A DNA stretch of 64,000 bases from VXMO01 sp965219405 (GTDB lineage Bacteria; Chloroflexota; Dehalococcoidia; UBA6926): positions 1 through 64,000 of the forward strand of contig OZ244736.1 of the NCBI GenBank assembly GCA_965219405.1, given 5' to 3'. The position numbers were made by a program, and so were the translations under genes. Shown here in pieces: positions 55,135 through 63,238 of this stretch (the stretch's first letter is position 1; every line of letters begins with the position of its first letter). The notes under the pieces were generated by a model that was not told the DNA's origin, searched no databases, and was given only the letters and a program-made list of their open reading frames with translations.

Positions 55135-55412
55135 TGTACTACGCGTTGCTGTATGACTATGCGGATGACGTGCTGGAACGGAGGCCTCCGTTCCGGGATG
55201 AGCATCTTGGGATGCTGCGGGAGTTGAACGCGCGGGGCATCGTGCCGCTGGCAGGGGCGTGGGACGAGCCGGTGGACGGGGCAGCCATCATTTTCAAGAC
55301 GGACGACACTTCCGTGATCGAAGGGTTTGTCGAGAAAGACCCCTACTTTCGCAACGGGCTGGTCAAGTCGTGGCGGATCAGGAAGTGGAGCGTGGTAATC
55401 GGCGGGGATTAA
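55134..55412 (+). CDS. YciI-like protein
   Basis: 92 residues starting MYYALLYDYADDVLERRPPF and continuing LNARGIVPLAGAWDEP and FVEKDPYFRNGLVKSWRIR. This is the YCII fold with the conserved D-P-Y/F motif, a small ferredoxin-like dimer sometimes acting as a dehydrochlorinase or subunit of stress proteins; function here not known. The ATG overlaps the valS stop by one base, so translation is coupled. A TTG at 55131 is not needed. Confidence 0.85.
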   Translation: MYYALLYDYADDVLERRPPFRDEHLGMLRELNARGIVPLAGAWDEPVDGAAIIFKTDDTSVIEGFVEKDPYFRNGLVKSWRIRKWSVVIGGD

Positions 55413-56384
55413 TCAGGTAGCATCTCCGCCTTCAATATGTTGGAAACCGAGTTCCTGAGCGATCTGGTCCGGGCCGTAGCCCGACGGGTCTTCCTTGCGG
55501 GTACGCAGGTCGGCGTAGAGCAGGAAGATGGCGATCGCCTGAATGGGTCCGGCTATGGCGGGGGCGACGAGGTTGGAATACCACGTGCCGACCGTTTCCA
55601 GTCCCGCGCCGGTCGCAATGAGGCCGGGAAACCCGACAGCGAAGGCGGCGAGGGTGACGATGAAGGCTATTCCGAATGTTCGCCACCAGAAGCCTTCGGT
55701 CAGTTCCGCACTTCGCCTGAGCGCCGCAACGCCAATCAGTCCCTCAAACGCGATGACGGGCCAGATGAAGGCCCAACGAACGGTGATATAGGCGGTGATG
55801 ACCGTAGCGCCAATAAACCCAGTGAATGAGAGCAGCCCAAAAATGGCGATAACGAGCTCAACATCTGTCGCCTCGTTTGCGACTATGAATGGTGCAACAA
55901 ACAGAAGCGTCCAGATCCCAAACACGGTACCCATCGCCATTGCAGTCGTGACCAGTAGGCCCACAACGTGCTGAGACGCGAACCCGAGCGAGTCCGAGAT
56001 CAAGACTCGGCCAACCACAAAGTGCGCCCCGATGACGAACATGTATGCGCCCGCCGCAACGGCGGAAATGAGTAGGGCTGCGGCAATCACGAGCGCCGAC
56101 TGCAGGAGTTGAAGCGGCAGATCGTCCAGCTGCAACTCGGCGAGTGTCGTTAGCTGTTCTTCGGTCAGCTCCTCACCTTCGGGGACGCTTGTGAGAATTT
56201 CGTCGATTGTTGCCTGATTCCCCTCCGGCAGAATGGCTTCGACACCGGAAAGAGCGCCAAAGACGAGGGCGGCGGCGATAACCGAGATGAAGAGAAGGCG
56301 CAAAACGCGCGCAAAATAGATGGACCACAACTCCGCGAAGAGATCATTCACTCCTCGTGGAGGGAATGACGTTTCACTCTGCAC
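55413..56384 (-). CDS. Polytopic membrane protein of unknown function
   Basis: About 323 residues with roughly six long hydrophobic segments (VLRLLFISVIAAALVFGALS, ALVIAAALLISAVAAGAYMF, VTAYITVRWAFIWPVIAF among them) and an acidic loop after the first (TSVPEGEELTEEQLTTLAEL). The pattern resembles membrane domains of the glycerophosphodiester-phosphodiesterase-associated type, but no catalytic domain follows. Start is uncertain: GTG 56384 is one option, an ATG at 56429 another, and a GTG 33 bases inside the frame a third. It is convergent with the YciI-like gene, sharing no gap. Confidence 0.65.
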   Translation of the reverse strand: MQSETSFPPRGVNDLFAELWSIYFARVLRLLFISVIAAALVFGALSGVEAILPEGNQATIDEILTSVPEGEELTEEQLTTLAELQLDDLPLQLLQSALVIAAALLISAVAAGAYMFVIGAHFVVGRVLISDSLGFASQHVVGLLVTTAMAMGTVFGIWTLLFVAPFIVANEATDVELVIAIFGLLSFTGFIGATVITAYITVRWAFIWPVIAFEGLIGVAALRRSAELTEGFWWRTFGIAFIVTLAAFAVGFPGLIATGAGLETVGTWYSNLVAPAIAGPIQAIAIFLLYADLRTRKEDPSGYGPDQIAQELGFQHIEGGDAT

Positions 56385-56461
56385 TGCGCCGCACGACCAT
56401 CTGGATTTTCTGTTGGGGCGGCGTTCCAATTGCTAGTGAACGCCGCCCGCACCCTGGACGC

Positions 56462-56902
56462 CTAGCTGCCGCCGGCAGCACCGATGCTGCCTGAGCCGCG
56501 CTGCTGTAGCTCGATGAAGACCATCTTTGTACCGAGGGGGTGCACCCACGCGACGTTGTCGTTGCCCTCTTCGCGCTGGATGCGGCCGCCCTTTTCTTCG
56601 ATGTTCTTGATGGTGGCCTGGATGTCATCAACCTCAAGGCAGATCATGTACACGCCTTCGCCCTTGGGGTTCCGCTCATTCTTGCGCTCCTCCATCATGC
56701 GGGCGAGCGCCGTTTCCGGACCGGCGGGGGTCATGATTTCGATGATGGGCTGGCCGTTGTGCCCAAGCATCTGGGCGCGGATACCGAATTGGTTGCCGCG
56801 GGCCTGGTTCAACTCCTCAAGGCCGAACAGGTCTTTCCAGAGCTGCACGCCCTCTTCCAGGTCCTCTACCATGACGGCGTTGTAGCGAATATCCGTGATC
56901 AT
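56462..56902 (-). CDS. Glyoxalase/VOC superfamily protein
   Basis: 146 residues of the vicinal oxygen chelate fold, made of two beta-alpha-beta units: DIRYNAVMVEDLEEGVQLWK then a second unit with YMICLEVDDIQATIKNIEEKG, and WVHPLGTKMVFIELQQ at the end. The first metal-ligand His is replaced by Tyr (IRYNAV), so the metal site may be incomplete; the Glu in FIELQQ is kept. The second unit's GEGVYMICLEVD is normal. Function could be an epimerase or dioxygenase-like enzyme; it cannot be fixed. It lies beside the hpt gene region in the same direction. Confidence 0.85.
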   Translation of the reverse strand: MITDIRYNAVMVEDLEEGVQLWKDLFGLEELNQARGNQFGIRAQMLGHNGQPIIEIMTPAGPETALARMMEERKNERNPKGEGVYMICLEVDDIQATIKNIEEKGGRIQREEGNDNVAWVHPLGTKMVFIELQQRGSGSIGAAGGS

Positions 56903-57047
56903 TTCCTACCCCTTTCGGCGCCGGTACGGCGCGTTTGTTACTTGCTTGTACCGCGAGTGTGGCCAATGGGCGTTGGCCGTGTCAACGATGTTCCCGCCCT
57001 CCGCCGCCTTCGCGGGGGTGACGGGATAGCGGCAAGGGAGAGGGAAC

Positions 57048-57662
57048 TTAAGTGTCGAACTTGGGGCGTTCAAGGAGGGCGGGCGGCCAGACGGCGCTAT
57101 CCACAACGCCGACGAACGGCAGGTTTCGATAGAAACCCTCGTAGTCGAGGCCATAGCCAACGACAAAGACGGGGTCTATCGAGAAACCGACGTAGTCGAC
57201 CTGAACCGCAACTTTCCGGTGCGCAGGCTTGTCCAGCAGTGTGCAGACTTTGAGGGAGGCAGGTTTCTCCGCGAGAACCTTCTCCTCCAGGAGCTTGAGC
57301 GTGACGCCGGTGTCCACGATGTCCTCAACGATCAGGACGTCACGACCTCGCAGACTCTCACGGAACGGGTTGGGCATCTCAACGGTGTGGCCGTCTTCAT
57401 CAATGAATCGGTCAACGTGAACAAGCTCCACCGGAGCGGGGATGTCCATTTCACGCACGAGGTCCGCTAGAAAGCAGATGACGCCGTTGAGAGCGCCGAC
57501 GCAGACGACCTCGCCGTCCGCGTACTCCGCGCTCAGTTGTCCAGCGAGTTCCTTAACGCGGCGTTGGAGGCGCGTCTTGCTGATGAGGACGCGGTCGACG
57601 CCCTTGGCGGCGGGTCCCGCAAGCCCGTTACGACGGCTCGATCCTGTGGCACCGTTGGACAT
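57048..57662 (-). CDS. hpt: Hypoxanthine-type phosphoribosyltransferase
   Basis: 204 residues, purine salvage. PRPP-binding motif VLIVEDIVDTGVTLKLL, hydrophobic core VVCVGALNGVICFLADLVRE, and VDYVGFSIDPVFVVGYGLDY near the C-terminus match HPRT. The start MSNGATGSSRRNGLAG at ATG 57662 follows the usual family N-terminus after a short unstructured tail; a longer ORF upstream is unlikely. Divergent from the DUF6391-like gene. Confidence 0.92.
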   Translation of the reverse strand: MSNGATGSSRRNGLAGPAAKGVDRVLISKTRLQRRVKELAGQLSAEYADGEVVCVGALNGVICFLADLVREMDIPAPVELVHVDRFIDEDGHTVEMPNPFRESLRGRDVLIVEDIVDTGVTLKLLEEKVLAEKPASLKVCTLLDKPAHRKVAVQVDYVGFSIDPVFVVGYGLDYEGFYRNLPFVGVVDSAVWPPALLERPKFDT

Positions 57663-57753
57663 GGGAAAAGCATAGACGACTTGGGGGCGCGGTGGCGAGA
57701 CTTCCTCGCCTGTCTTGACCCTATTTGGCGCGGTTCCCATACTCGAATGTGTG

Positions 57754-58308
57754 ATGGATATTCTTGAGTTGATTGACCGCATCCGACAGAACCACGCGAT
57801 TGAACACGCGACGATCGCCGTGCTTGGTCGCAAACATGACCAGTTTGGCCGACTTGGGGGCAGCGCGAAGCAGGACGGATTCTTCGTCTACGGCCCAACG
57901 ACGGCAGATCGCATCGAGGAAGCGGCAAACGAGGCCGTGGAGCGGCTACGGGCGGGGGAATCCCACCTGGCCATTTCGCCGTTCTGCGGCACGAATTTCC
58001 TGCTGGGCGGCATGACGACTGCCCTGCTGACGGGGATGATCCTCGGCACGCGCAATCGTGTCGGGCGGCTGCCGCAGGCGATGGGGCTTTCAGCGCTCGC
58101 GCTCATCGGCTCGTTCCGGGCGGGCGGGTATGTGCAACGCAAATGGACGACCAAGGCCGATATCGGTGGGCTGGAGATCAAGGGCGTCTCGCAGGTGAGC
58201 GGGGCCTATCGGCCGTTGCATCGGGTGTACACATGGCTACCGGACGTGGTGGATGAGCCGCAGGCCGGGGACGGGACGGTCTCGGAGGATAGCTCGCCGA
58301 GCGACTGA
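57754..58308 (+). CDS. DUF6391-like membrane protein
   Basis: 184 residues beginning MDILELIDRIRQNHAIEHAT, a segment with the conserved RQNHAxEHATI of DUF6391-type proteins, then RKHDQFGRLGGSAKQDGF. Two hydrophobic segments follow (NFLLGGMTTALLTGMILGT and AMGLSALALIGSFRAG). ATG 57754 gives the family N-terminus. Divergent from hpt and upstream of tRNA-Arg. Function unknown. Confidence 0.7.
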   Translation: MDILELIDRIRQNHAIEHATIAVLGRKHDQFGRLGGSAKQDGFFVYGPTTADRIEEAANEAVERLRAGESHLAISPFCGTNFLLGGMTTALLTGMILGTRNRVGRLPQAMGLSALALIGSFRAGGYVQRKWTTKADIGGLEIKGVSQVSGAYRPLHRVYTWLPDVVDEPQAGDGTVSEDSSPSD

Positions 58309-58363
58309 GCGGGGCTCCCGATACGGAGCGCTATCATATTGGGGGTGCCGTGACCCCAAGCGC

Positions 58364-58440
58364 GTCCCTGTAGCTCAACCGGACAGAGCAGCGGACTTCT
58401 AATCCGCAGGTTGTGGGTTCGAGTCCCACCGGGGACGCCA
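58364..58440 (+). tRNA. tRNA-Arg (UCU)
   Basis: Full cloverleaf with encoded CCA: acceptor GTCCCTG/CGGGGAC (one T-G pair), anticodon loop CTTCTAA (anticodon UCU, decoding AGA), T stem GTGGG/CCCAC. It is followed by higBA and then by a decayed copy of itself at 59171. Confidence 0.95.
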
Positions 58441-58474
58441 ATTTCCTTAGTCAAGGTTTACAGAGAGCGTGCAG

Positions 58475-58501
58475 TAGCATGAAAGCCGTGCTATTATGCT
58501 A
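58475..58501 (+). promoter_or_regulatory. Possible higBA promoter and operator
   Basis: TATTAT at 58492-58497 is a candidate -10, and the inverted halves TAGCAT (58475-58480) and ATGCTA (58496-58501) bracket it, which would suit repression by HigA. No convincing -35 is seen. Confidence 0.3.
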
Positions 58502-58503
58502 AC

Positions 58504-58797
58504 GTGATTGTTTCCTTCAGAGATCGTGGAACCGAGGATATTTTCAATGGACGTTCGACACAGGTTGCCCGGCGAACATGCCCCCAAGCGATATGGACAG
58601 TGGCGCAGCGAAAGCTCGATTTGCTCGATTCCGCAACAACGTTGGGGGATCTTCGCACGCCTCCCAGTAACCACTTGGAACGGCTAACGGGTAATCGCAG
58701 TGAGCAACACAGTATTCGCATGAACGACCAGTATCGAATCTGCTTTGTTTGGACGGACCCAGGGCCTGACGAAGTTGAGATAACCGATTACCACTAG
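58504..58797 (+). CDS. higB: HigB-family mRNA interferase toxin
   Basis: 97 residues of the RelE superfamily, HigB type, cleaving mRNA on the ribosome. Start MIVSFRDRGTEDIFNG (GTG), then KLDLLDSATTLGDLRTPPSN, and the catalytic-side end SIRMNDQYRICFVW with ITDYH, typical of HigB. It precedes the antitoxin gene by 15 bases, the reversed order characteristic of higBA. Confidence 0.93.
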   Translation: MIVSFRDRGTEDIFNGRSTQVARRTCPQAIWTVAQRKLDLLDSATTLGDLRTPPSNHLERLTGNRSEQHSIRMNDQYRICFVWTDPGPDEVEITDYH

Positions 58798-58812
58798 TAA
58801 GGAGACTTAGAC

Positions 58813-59127
58813 ATGGTACGCATTCCGAGCCATCGTGAGCCGACGCATCCCGGAGAGATGCTGTTGGAGGAGTTTCTGAAGCCTCTGGCAATGACGCAGC
58901 ATGACCTGGCCGAGGCGATTCGAGTGCCATATCAGCGGGTAAATGAGCTTGTGCGGGGCCGTCGCGGAATCACTCCAAGCACAGCCCTGCGTCTTTCCAG
59001 GTTCTTTGGCAATACGCCCGGTTTCTGGATGAATCTGCAGCTGCGCTGGGATCTGCACCATGCAGAACGCGCCGAGGCGGATCAGCTAAGTGATATACGG
59101 CCGCGTGAGGGGGTTGAGGTTTCTTGA
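58813..59127 (+). CDS. higA: HigA-family antitoxin
   Basis: 104 residues with a helix-turn-helix: HPGEMLLEEFLKPLAMTQHDLAEAIRVPYQRVNELVRGRR. The PGFWMNLQLRWDL phrase is typical of HigA. It follows higB and would repress the operon and neutralise the toxin. The module is bracketed by tRNA-Arg and its decayed duplicate. Confidence 0.93.
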   Translation: MVRIPSHREPTHPGEMLLEEFLKPLAMTQHDLAEAIRVPYQRVNELVRGRRGITPSTALRLSRFFGNTPGFWMNLQLRWDLHHAERAEADQLSDIRPREGVEVS

Positions 59128-59170
59128 CATATTATGCCGATGACTTCATGGTAACCGTGCCAACGTTCCT

Positions 59171-59248
59171 ATCGTAGTAGCTCAACCGAACGGAGCACCG
59201 GACTTCTAATCCGCAGGTTCTGAGTTCGAGTCCTACTTGGGGCGCGCA
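59171..59248 (+). pseudogene. Decayed duplicate of tRNA-Arg (UCU)
   Basis: Keeps GTAGCTCAACCG and ACTTCTAATCCGCAGGTT from the tRNA at 58364, with the anticodon loop intact, but the acceptor stem (ATCGTAG/TTGGGGC) hardly pairs, the T stem has C-C and A-C mismatches, and the anticodon stem has a C-C mismatch. It cannot be a working tRNA. Confidence 0.85.
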
Positions 59249-59271
59249 GGCAGCCCAAAGGAGGTCAGACA

Positions 59272-59709
59272 ATGTTGAAAGCGGTTGTACTTTTAGGTCT
59301 GGTTATGGCTCTTGCAGGAGGATGTCTCGGAGAGGGGAATGTGTTCGACCTGGCGGAAGGGGAATGCTACAACTACGACGATGACGAGTCGGAAGAGATT
59401 GCTGATGTCGACCTCGTGCCGTGCGATGAACCGCATCAGTACGAGGTCTACGCCGTTCTTTCATTCGAGGAGGCCCCGGGTGTGCCGTTCCCCGGCCTTA
59501 CTCGTATTAGCGATGCGGCGGGGAACCTATGCTTGGAGCACTTCGACCAATTCGTGGGGCTTTCCTACTACGACTCCCTTCTAGATATCAGTACTTTGTA
59601 TCCGAGCCGAGATTCATGGGAAAACGGTGACGATCGAGAAGTCATTTGCTCGCTCTACGACCTCGAAGAATTCTACATGGAAGGATCAATGCGGGGCAGC
59701 GGCCGCTGA
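59272..59709 (+). CDS. Septum-formation-domain lipoprotein
   Basis: 145 residues. N-terminal lipoprotein signal VLLGLVMALAGGC, then a domain resembling Septum_form (PF13845): a Cys in AEGECYNYDDD, VPCDEPHQYEVYAVL, CLEHFDQFVGLSYYD and REVICSLYD, giving the family's conserved Cys. Role at the cell surface unknown. It follows the pseudo-tRNA by 23 bases, with a good AGGAGG before ATG 59272. Confidence 0.75.
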   Translation: MLKAVVLLGLVMALAGGCLGEGNVFDLAEGECYNYDDDESEEIADVDLVPCDEPHQYEVYAVLSFEEAPGVPFPGLTRISDAAGNLCLEHFDQFVGLSYYDSLLDISTLYPSRDSWENGDDREVICSLYDLEEFYMEGSMRGSGR

Positions 59710-59784
59710 GGCTTTAAGGGGAAGGATTAGCCAAGCGACGAGGTCATTATTGGCTTCCGCTGTTTGGGCTACGATTATACCCCC

Positions 59785-60990
59785 CTACTCCTCCGCCACG
59801 ATGACACCCTCTGCCCTTAGCCGTTCTACCTGCTCCGTCGTGTAGCCGGTCAGCCCTTGCAGGACGGTTTCGTTGTGTTCTCCGAGGTCAGGGGCGGGGC
59901 CGAGTTCGCCGACGGGGGTGCGGGAGAAGCGGAGGGGGGAGTTGACGACGGGGATGTTGCCGACGCGCGGGTGTGGGACATCCGCTATCGCGCCGCGTTC
60001 TTGAACCTGCGGGTCTGCGAGCACCTGGTCTATGCGGTTGACGGGGCCGCAGGGGATTCCGAGTTCGCCGAATTCTTGCAGCCATTGGGCGGCGGGCTTT
60101 TGGGACATCGCGGCTTCGAGATCGGGGATAAGAGCATCGTAGTTTTGGGTACGTTCGAAGCCGTCGCTGTAGCGGGGGTCATCAATCAAGTCGACGCGGT
60201 CGAGGGCGGCGCAGAATAGGGGCCACTGGTCTCGCACACCGCCGACGATCGCCACGACAATCCAGTCGTCTGCGGTCTTGAATGCCTGGAATGGGGTGAA
60301 GGAGGGGTGGCGGGTGCCGATTGGGCCGGGGGATTCTCCGGTGGTGACGTATCGGCCCACAGCGGCCTCTAGGATGGCCAGTTGGCATTCCAGCATTGAG
60401 ACGTCGATGTACTGCCCCTGCCCGCTCCGTTCGCGTTCCTGCAGGGCGGCGAGGATGGCGGTTGTTGAGAAGAGGCCGGCGATCATGTCGCCGAGCGAGC
60501 TGCCGGGGCGGACCGGGCCGCCGCCGGGCTCACCGGTGATACTCATGATGCCGCCCATGGCCTGGACGATGATGTCCAATGCCGGGCGCTGGGCGTAGGG
60601 ACCGGTCTGGCCGAAGCCTGAAATGGAGCAATAAACAAGACGAGGGTTCACAGTCTGGAGATCGTCATATGCAAGCCCGAAGTTTGCCATTGTGCCGGGG
60701 ACAAAGTTCTCCACGAGGACATCACACTCGGCGGCAATGTCTTTGAGTACCTGCTGGCCGTCCGGGTGAGCCAAGTTGAGGGTGACGCTCTGTTTTCCAC
60801 GGTTGACGCTGACGAAGTAGTAGCTCTCTCCCTCGAAGAATGGGCCGGTGCCGCGAGAGAGGTCGCCGCCCTCGGGGCGCTCGACCTTTATGACCTCCGC
60901 GCCCATGTCGGATAGAATCATTGTTGCGAACGGGCCCGCGAGGATGCGGGTTAAATCGACGATTCGGAGACCGTCAAGTGGTCCACTCAT
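59785..60990 (-). CDS. CaiB/BaiF family III CoA-transferase
   Basis: 401 residues starting MSGPLDGLRIVDLTRILAGP. The Rossmann-like core (FATMILSDMGAEVIKVERPE), the catalytic Asp in QRPALDIIVQAMGGIMSITG, and the end VERLRAEGVIVAEE are all typical. Exchanges CoA between acyl-CoA and a carboxylate. Unlike the fused protein at 22003 it keeps the Asp. ATG 60990 is chosen since it gives the family N-terminus; an upstream extension to 61143 is unsupported. Convergent with the septum-domain lipoprotein, divergent from rhomboid. Confidence 0.92.
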   Translation of the reverse strand: MSGPLDGLRIVDLTRILAGPFATMILSDMGAEVIKVERPEGGDLSRGTGPFFEGESYYFVSVNRGKQSVTLNLAHPDGQQVLKDIAAECDVLVENFVPGTMANFGLAYDDLQTVNPRLVYCSISGFGQTGPYAQRPALDIIVQAMGGIMSITGEPGGGPVRPGSSLGDMIAGLFSTTAILAALQERERSGQGQYIDVSMLECQLAILEAAVGRYVTTGESPGPIGTRHPSFTPFQAFKTADDWIVVAIVGGVRDQWPLFCAALDRVDLIDDPRYSDGFERTQNYDALIPDLEAAMSQKPAAQWLQEFGELGIPCGPVNRIDQVLADPQVQERGAIADVPHPRVGNIPVVNSPLRFSRTPVGELGPAPDLGEHNETVLQGLTGYTTEQVERLRAEGVIVAEE

Positions 60991-61097
60991 ACGTTTATGC
61001 CTTCCGTCAGTAGAGTCATGCGTCCTGACGCACAGAGTTTCATTGTAGACAAGAGCCGCGCGCCGACGCGCGGTAGCCACAGCGGCGCGGGGCAGTC

Positions 61098-61925
61098 TTG
61101 ATTCCACTATCGGACAACAGCGGCCAACGGCAAGGGACGCCATGGCTGACCATCACGCTGATCGTGATCAATGCCCTCGCGTTCGTATACACCATCATCC
61201 TCGACCCGGAGCAGCGGGCAATCTTCCATTTCCGGTTCGGGGTGGTGCCCTACGAATTCACGCACGGGGAACTGTTCAACCAGATAATGTCGCTGCCCGA
61301 ATATGCTGCAATCGCGCCCGTCGTCCCGTCATGGATGACGCTGTTCACGTCGATGTTCCTACACGGGGGATGGGCGCATATTTTGGGCAATATGGTGTTT
61401 CTATGGGTATTCGGGGACAACCTTGAGCACCATTTCGGGCGCGTTGGGTTTCTTGTTTTCTATCTGGCGACGGGTGTTCTCGCGTCTGCAACGCACATCC
61501 TGTTCAACTGGGACAGCAGCATCCCGGCCATCGGCGCAAGCGGGGCCATCGCGGGCGTGCTTGGCGCATACCTACTGTTGTTCCCGCGCCGCCGGGTACG
61601 GACGCTGTTCATGATGGGGCTGATCACGGTGATGGAGATTCCGGCAGTGTGGCTGCTTGTGATGTGGATGGTGATCCAGTTGTTCCAGGGCGTTGGCGGG
61701 CTGGTTGTGGCGGGAGGCGGGGGCGGCGTGGCGTACTGGGCGCACGTTGGCGGCTTTATCGCAGGCGCGGGTATCGTCGCAGGATGGCGCATCCTGAAGC
61801 GGGAAAAGGTGTGGCAGCCGAACAGGTATGAGACGAATAGATCGAGGCTCTACCAGTACGATGATGACGATGACGACGACTATCCGCCGATGCCTCCCGG
61901 TTACTCACCCTATCGGCGGCGTTAG
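61098..61925 (+). CDS. Rhomboid-family intramembrane serine protease
   Basis: 275 residues. Six hydrophobic segments; catalytic Ser in AIGASGAIAGVLG near residue 147, catalytic His in AYWAHVGGFIAG near residue 214, and the loop FLHGGWAHILGNMVFLWVFG. It cleaves membrane substrates inside the bilayer. The start is TTG 61098 (MIPLSDNSGQRQGTPWLTI), which matches how rhomboids usually begin. An unusual acidic and tyrosine-rich C-terminal tail (YDDDDDDDYPPMPPGYSP) follows the last helix. It is 22 bases before folB. Confidence 0.92.
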   Translation: MIPLSDNSGQRQGTPWLTITLIVINALAFVYTIILDPEQRAIFHFRFGVVPYEFTHGELFNQIMSLPEYAAIAPVVPSWMTLFTSMFLHGGWAHILGNMVFLWVFGDNLEHHFGRVGFLVFYLATGVLASATHILFNWDSSIPAIGASGAIAGVLGAYLLLFPRRRVRTLFMMGLITVMEIPAVWLLVMWMVIQLFQGVGGLVVAGGGGGVAYWAHVGGFIAGAGIVAGWRILKREKVWQPNRYETNRSRLYQYDDDDDDDYPPMPPGYSPYRRR

Positions 61926-61947
61926 GGGTTTCTGAGGACATTCGCCA

Positions 61948-62322
61948 ATGAATGAGCACGAGCCACAGGATCTCATCGGACTCGCCGGCATGGTCTTCTT
62001 CGGACACCATGGGGCGACGGAGGAGGAGCAGGCGGTCGGACAACGCTTTGTCGTCGACCTTGAGATGGCTCTGGATCTCGCGGTTGCGGGACACTCGGAC
62101 GATCTGGCCGATACGGTGGACTATGGGCGGGCGTTCGAGATTGTACAGGGGGTGCTGGAGGGCCCGCCACACGCACTGCTGGAGAGCCTGGCCGAGGAGT
62201 GCGCGCAACGGCTGCTGGATGAGTTGCCCATCGAGCGAGTTCGTATCCGGGTGAGCAAGCCGTCCGCGCCCATCAGGGGTTCGCTGGACGCAGCATGGGT
62301 AGAGATAACGCGACGACGGTGA
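61948..62322 (+). CDS. folB: Dihydroneopterin aldolase
   Basis: 124-residue folate biosynthesis enzyme, cleaving dihydroneopterin to hydroxymethylpterin. GLAGMVFFGHHGATEEEQAV and a T-fold pattern with VDYGRAFEIVQGVLEGPPHA, ending RIRVSKPSAPIRGSL with the catalytic Lys. Length normal. It directly follows the rhomboid gene with a 22-base gap. Confidence 0.92.
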   Translation: MNEHEPQDLIGLAGMVFFGHHGATEEEQAVGQRFVVDLEMALDLAVAGHSDDLADTVDYGRAFEIVQGVLEGPPHALLESLAEECAQRLLDELPIERVRIRVSKPSAPIRGSLDAAWVEITRRR

Positions 62323-62397
62323 TTTAAGGTGGTTGGGTTTGGCGTGCTGTTGGCGCTGGCGGCGGTTTCGATTGGAGTGTTGGGGTTGTAGGGGGAC

Positions 62398-62431
62398 GCC
62401 CGATGGATTCCGGCTTCCGCCGGAATGAGGG
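62398..62431. repeat. Dispersed palindrome, family A (copy 7)
   Basis: Arms ATTCCGGC and GCCGGAAT, loop TTCC in place of TTTC, in the 194-base gap between folB and the molybdoenzyme gene. Nothing else recognised in that gap. Confidence 0.85.
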
Positions 62432-62516
62432 AAAGCGGGGGAGAGGGAATTTTTTGAAGTTCGCGCTCCGGCCCTGATTGTTGAAGGGGTAGTCCGCCTC
62501 CTTCCGACTCTTCTGT

Positions 62517-63128
62517 TTAGAAGTCGTAGCGTTCTGAGCGCCACGGGTCTGCGTTGGAGTTGTAGCCGTGGAGTTCCCAGAAGCCGCGCTTGTTCTCGGG
62601 CATGAGCTCCAGCGCCTTGATCCACTTGGCGCTTTTGTACGCGTAGCGGTCAGGCACGATGAGACGGGCAGGGCCGCCGTGTGCGGATTCCAACGGGATA
62701 CCGTCATGCCGATAAGCAATCAAGACATTAGGGTTCAACAACGCCGCTAGCGGCAAGTTCGTTGTGTAGCCGCCGTAGCAGTGGGCCATGACATGGGCGG
62801 CGGTCGGACGAATGCGGGCCTCGTCGAATAGATCGCGGACAAACAGGCCCTCCCAGCGGTTATCGAGCCGGGACCACCCTGTGACGCAGTGAAAGTCCGC
62901 CGTGACAGCATCGTCCGCGCGAGCGAGAAATTGCTCCCACGTAAATCGAATCGGGTTGTCAACGAGGCCGATGACCTCAAATGTCCATGTGGCGAGGTCA
63001 ATCTGGGGGATCTGTCCATAGGAGAGGACGGGGAACTTCTGCGTAACGGTCTGGCCGGGCGGGACGCGATCCTTATCCACCGCCGTGGCGCCGCCGAAGA
63101 TCCTCTGCGCCCTGTCGATAATGCTCAT
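62517..63128 (-). CDS. Sulfite-oxidase-fold molybdopterin enzyme
   Basis: 203 residues of the molybdopterin-binding domain of sulfite oxidase/YedY (MsrP). The molybdenum-ligating Cys is in ADFHCVTGWSRLDNRWEG, with flanking ATWTFEVIGLVDNP and PLESAHGGPARLIVPDRYAYK. The separate dimerisation domain of sulfite oxidases is absent, as in MsrP-like proteins, and no secretion signal is seen, so it may be cytoplasmic. It is divergent from the rhodanese gene; the 110-base gap should hold both promoters. Together with a thiosulfate-handling enzyme it suggests sulfur-compound conversion. Confidence 0.88.
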   Translation of the reverse strand: MSIIDRAQRIFGGATAVDKDRVPPGQTVTQKFPVLSYGQIPQIDLATWTFEVIGLVDNPIRFTWEQFLARADDAVTADFHCVTGWSRLDNRWEGLFVRDLFDEARIRPTAAHVMAHCYGGYTTNLPLAALLNPNVLIAYRHDGIPLESAHGGPARLIVPDRYAYKSAKWIKALELMPENKRGFWELHGYNSNADPWRSERYDF

Positions 63129-63238
63129 GTCCCAATTCTACACGCGCGGCATGAAGGACAGACAGGTGAGCGTCAGTGTGATGGCATACTGTCGATGAGG
63201 AATCCCGAGCACTGGGAAGACTCGCCAAGGGGGACACG

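Noticed and set aside
59171..59248. Second tRNA-Arg gene
   Set aside because: Acceptor and T stems do not pair; kept as a pseudogene only.
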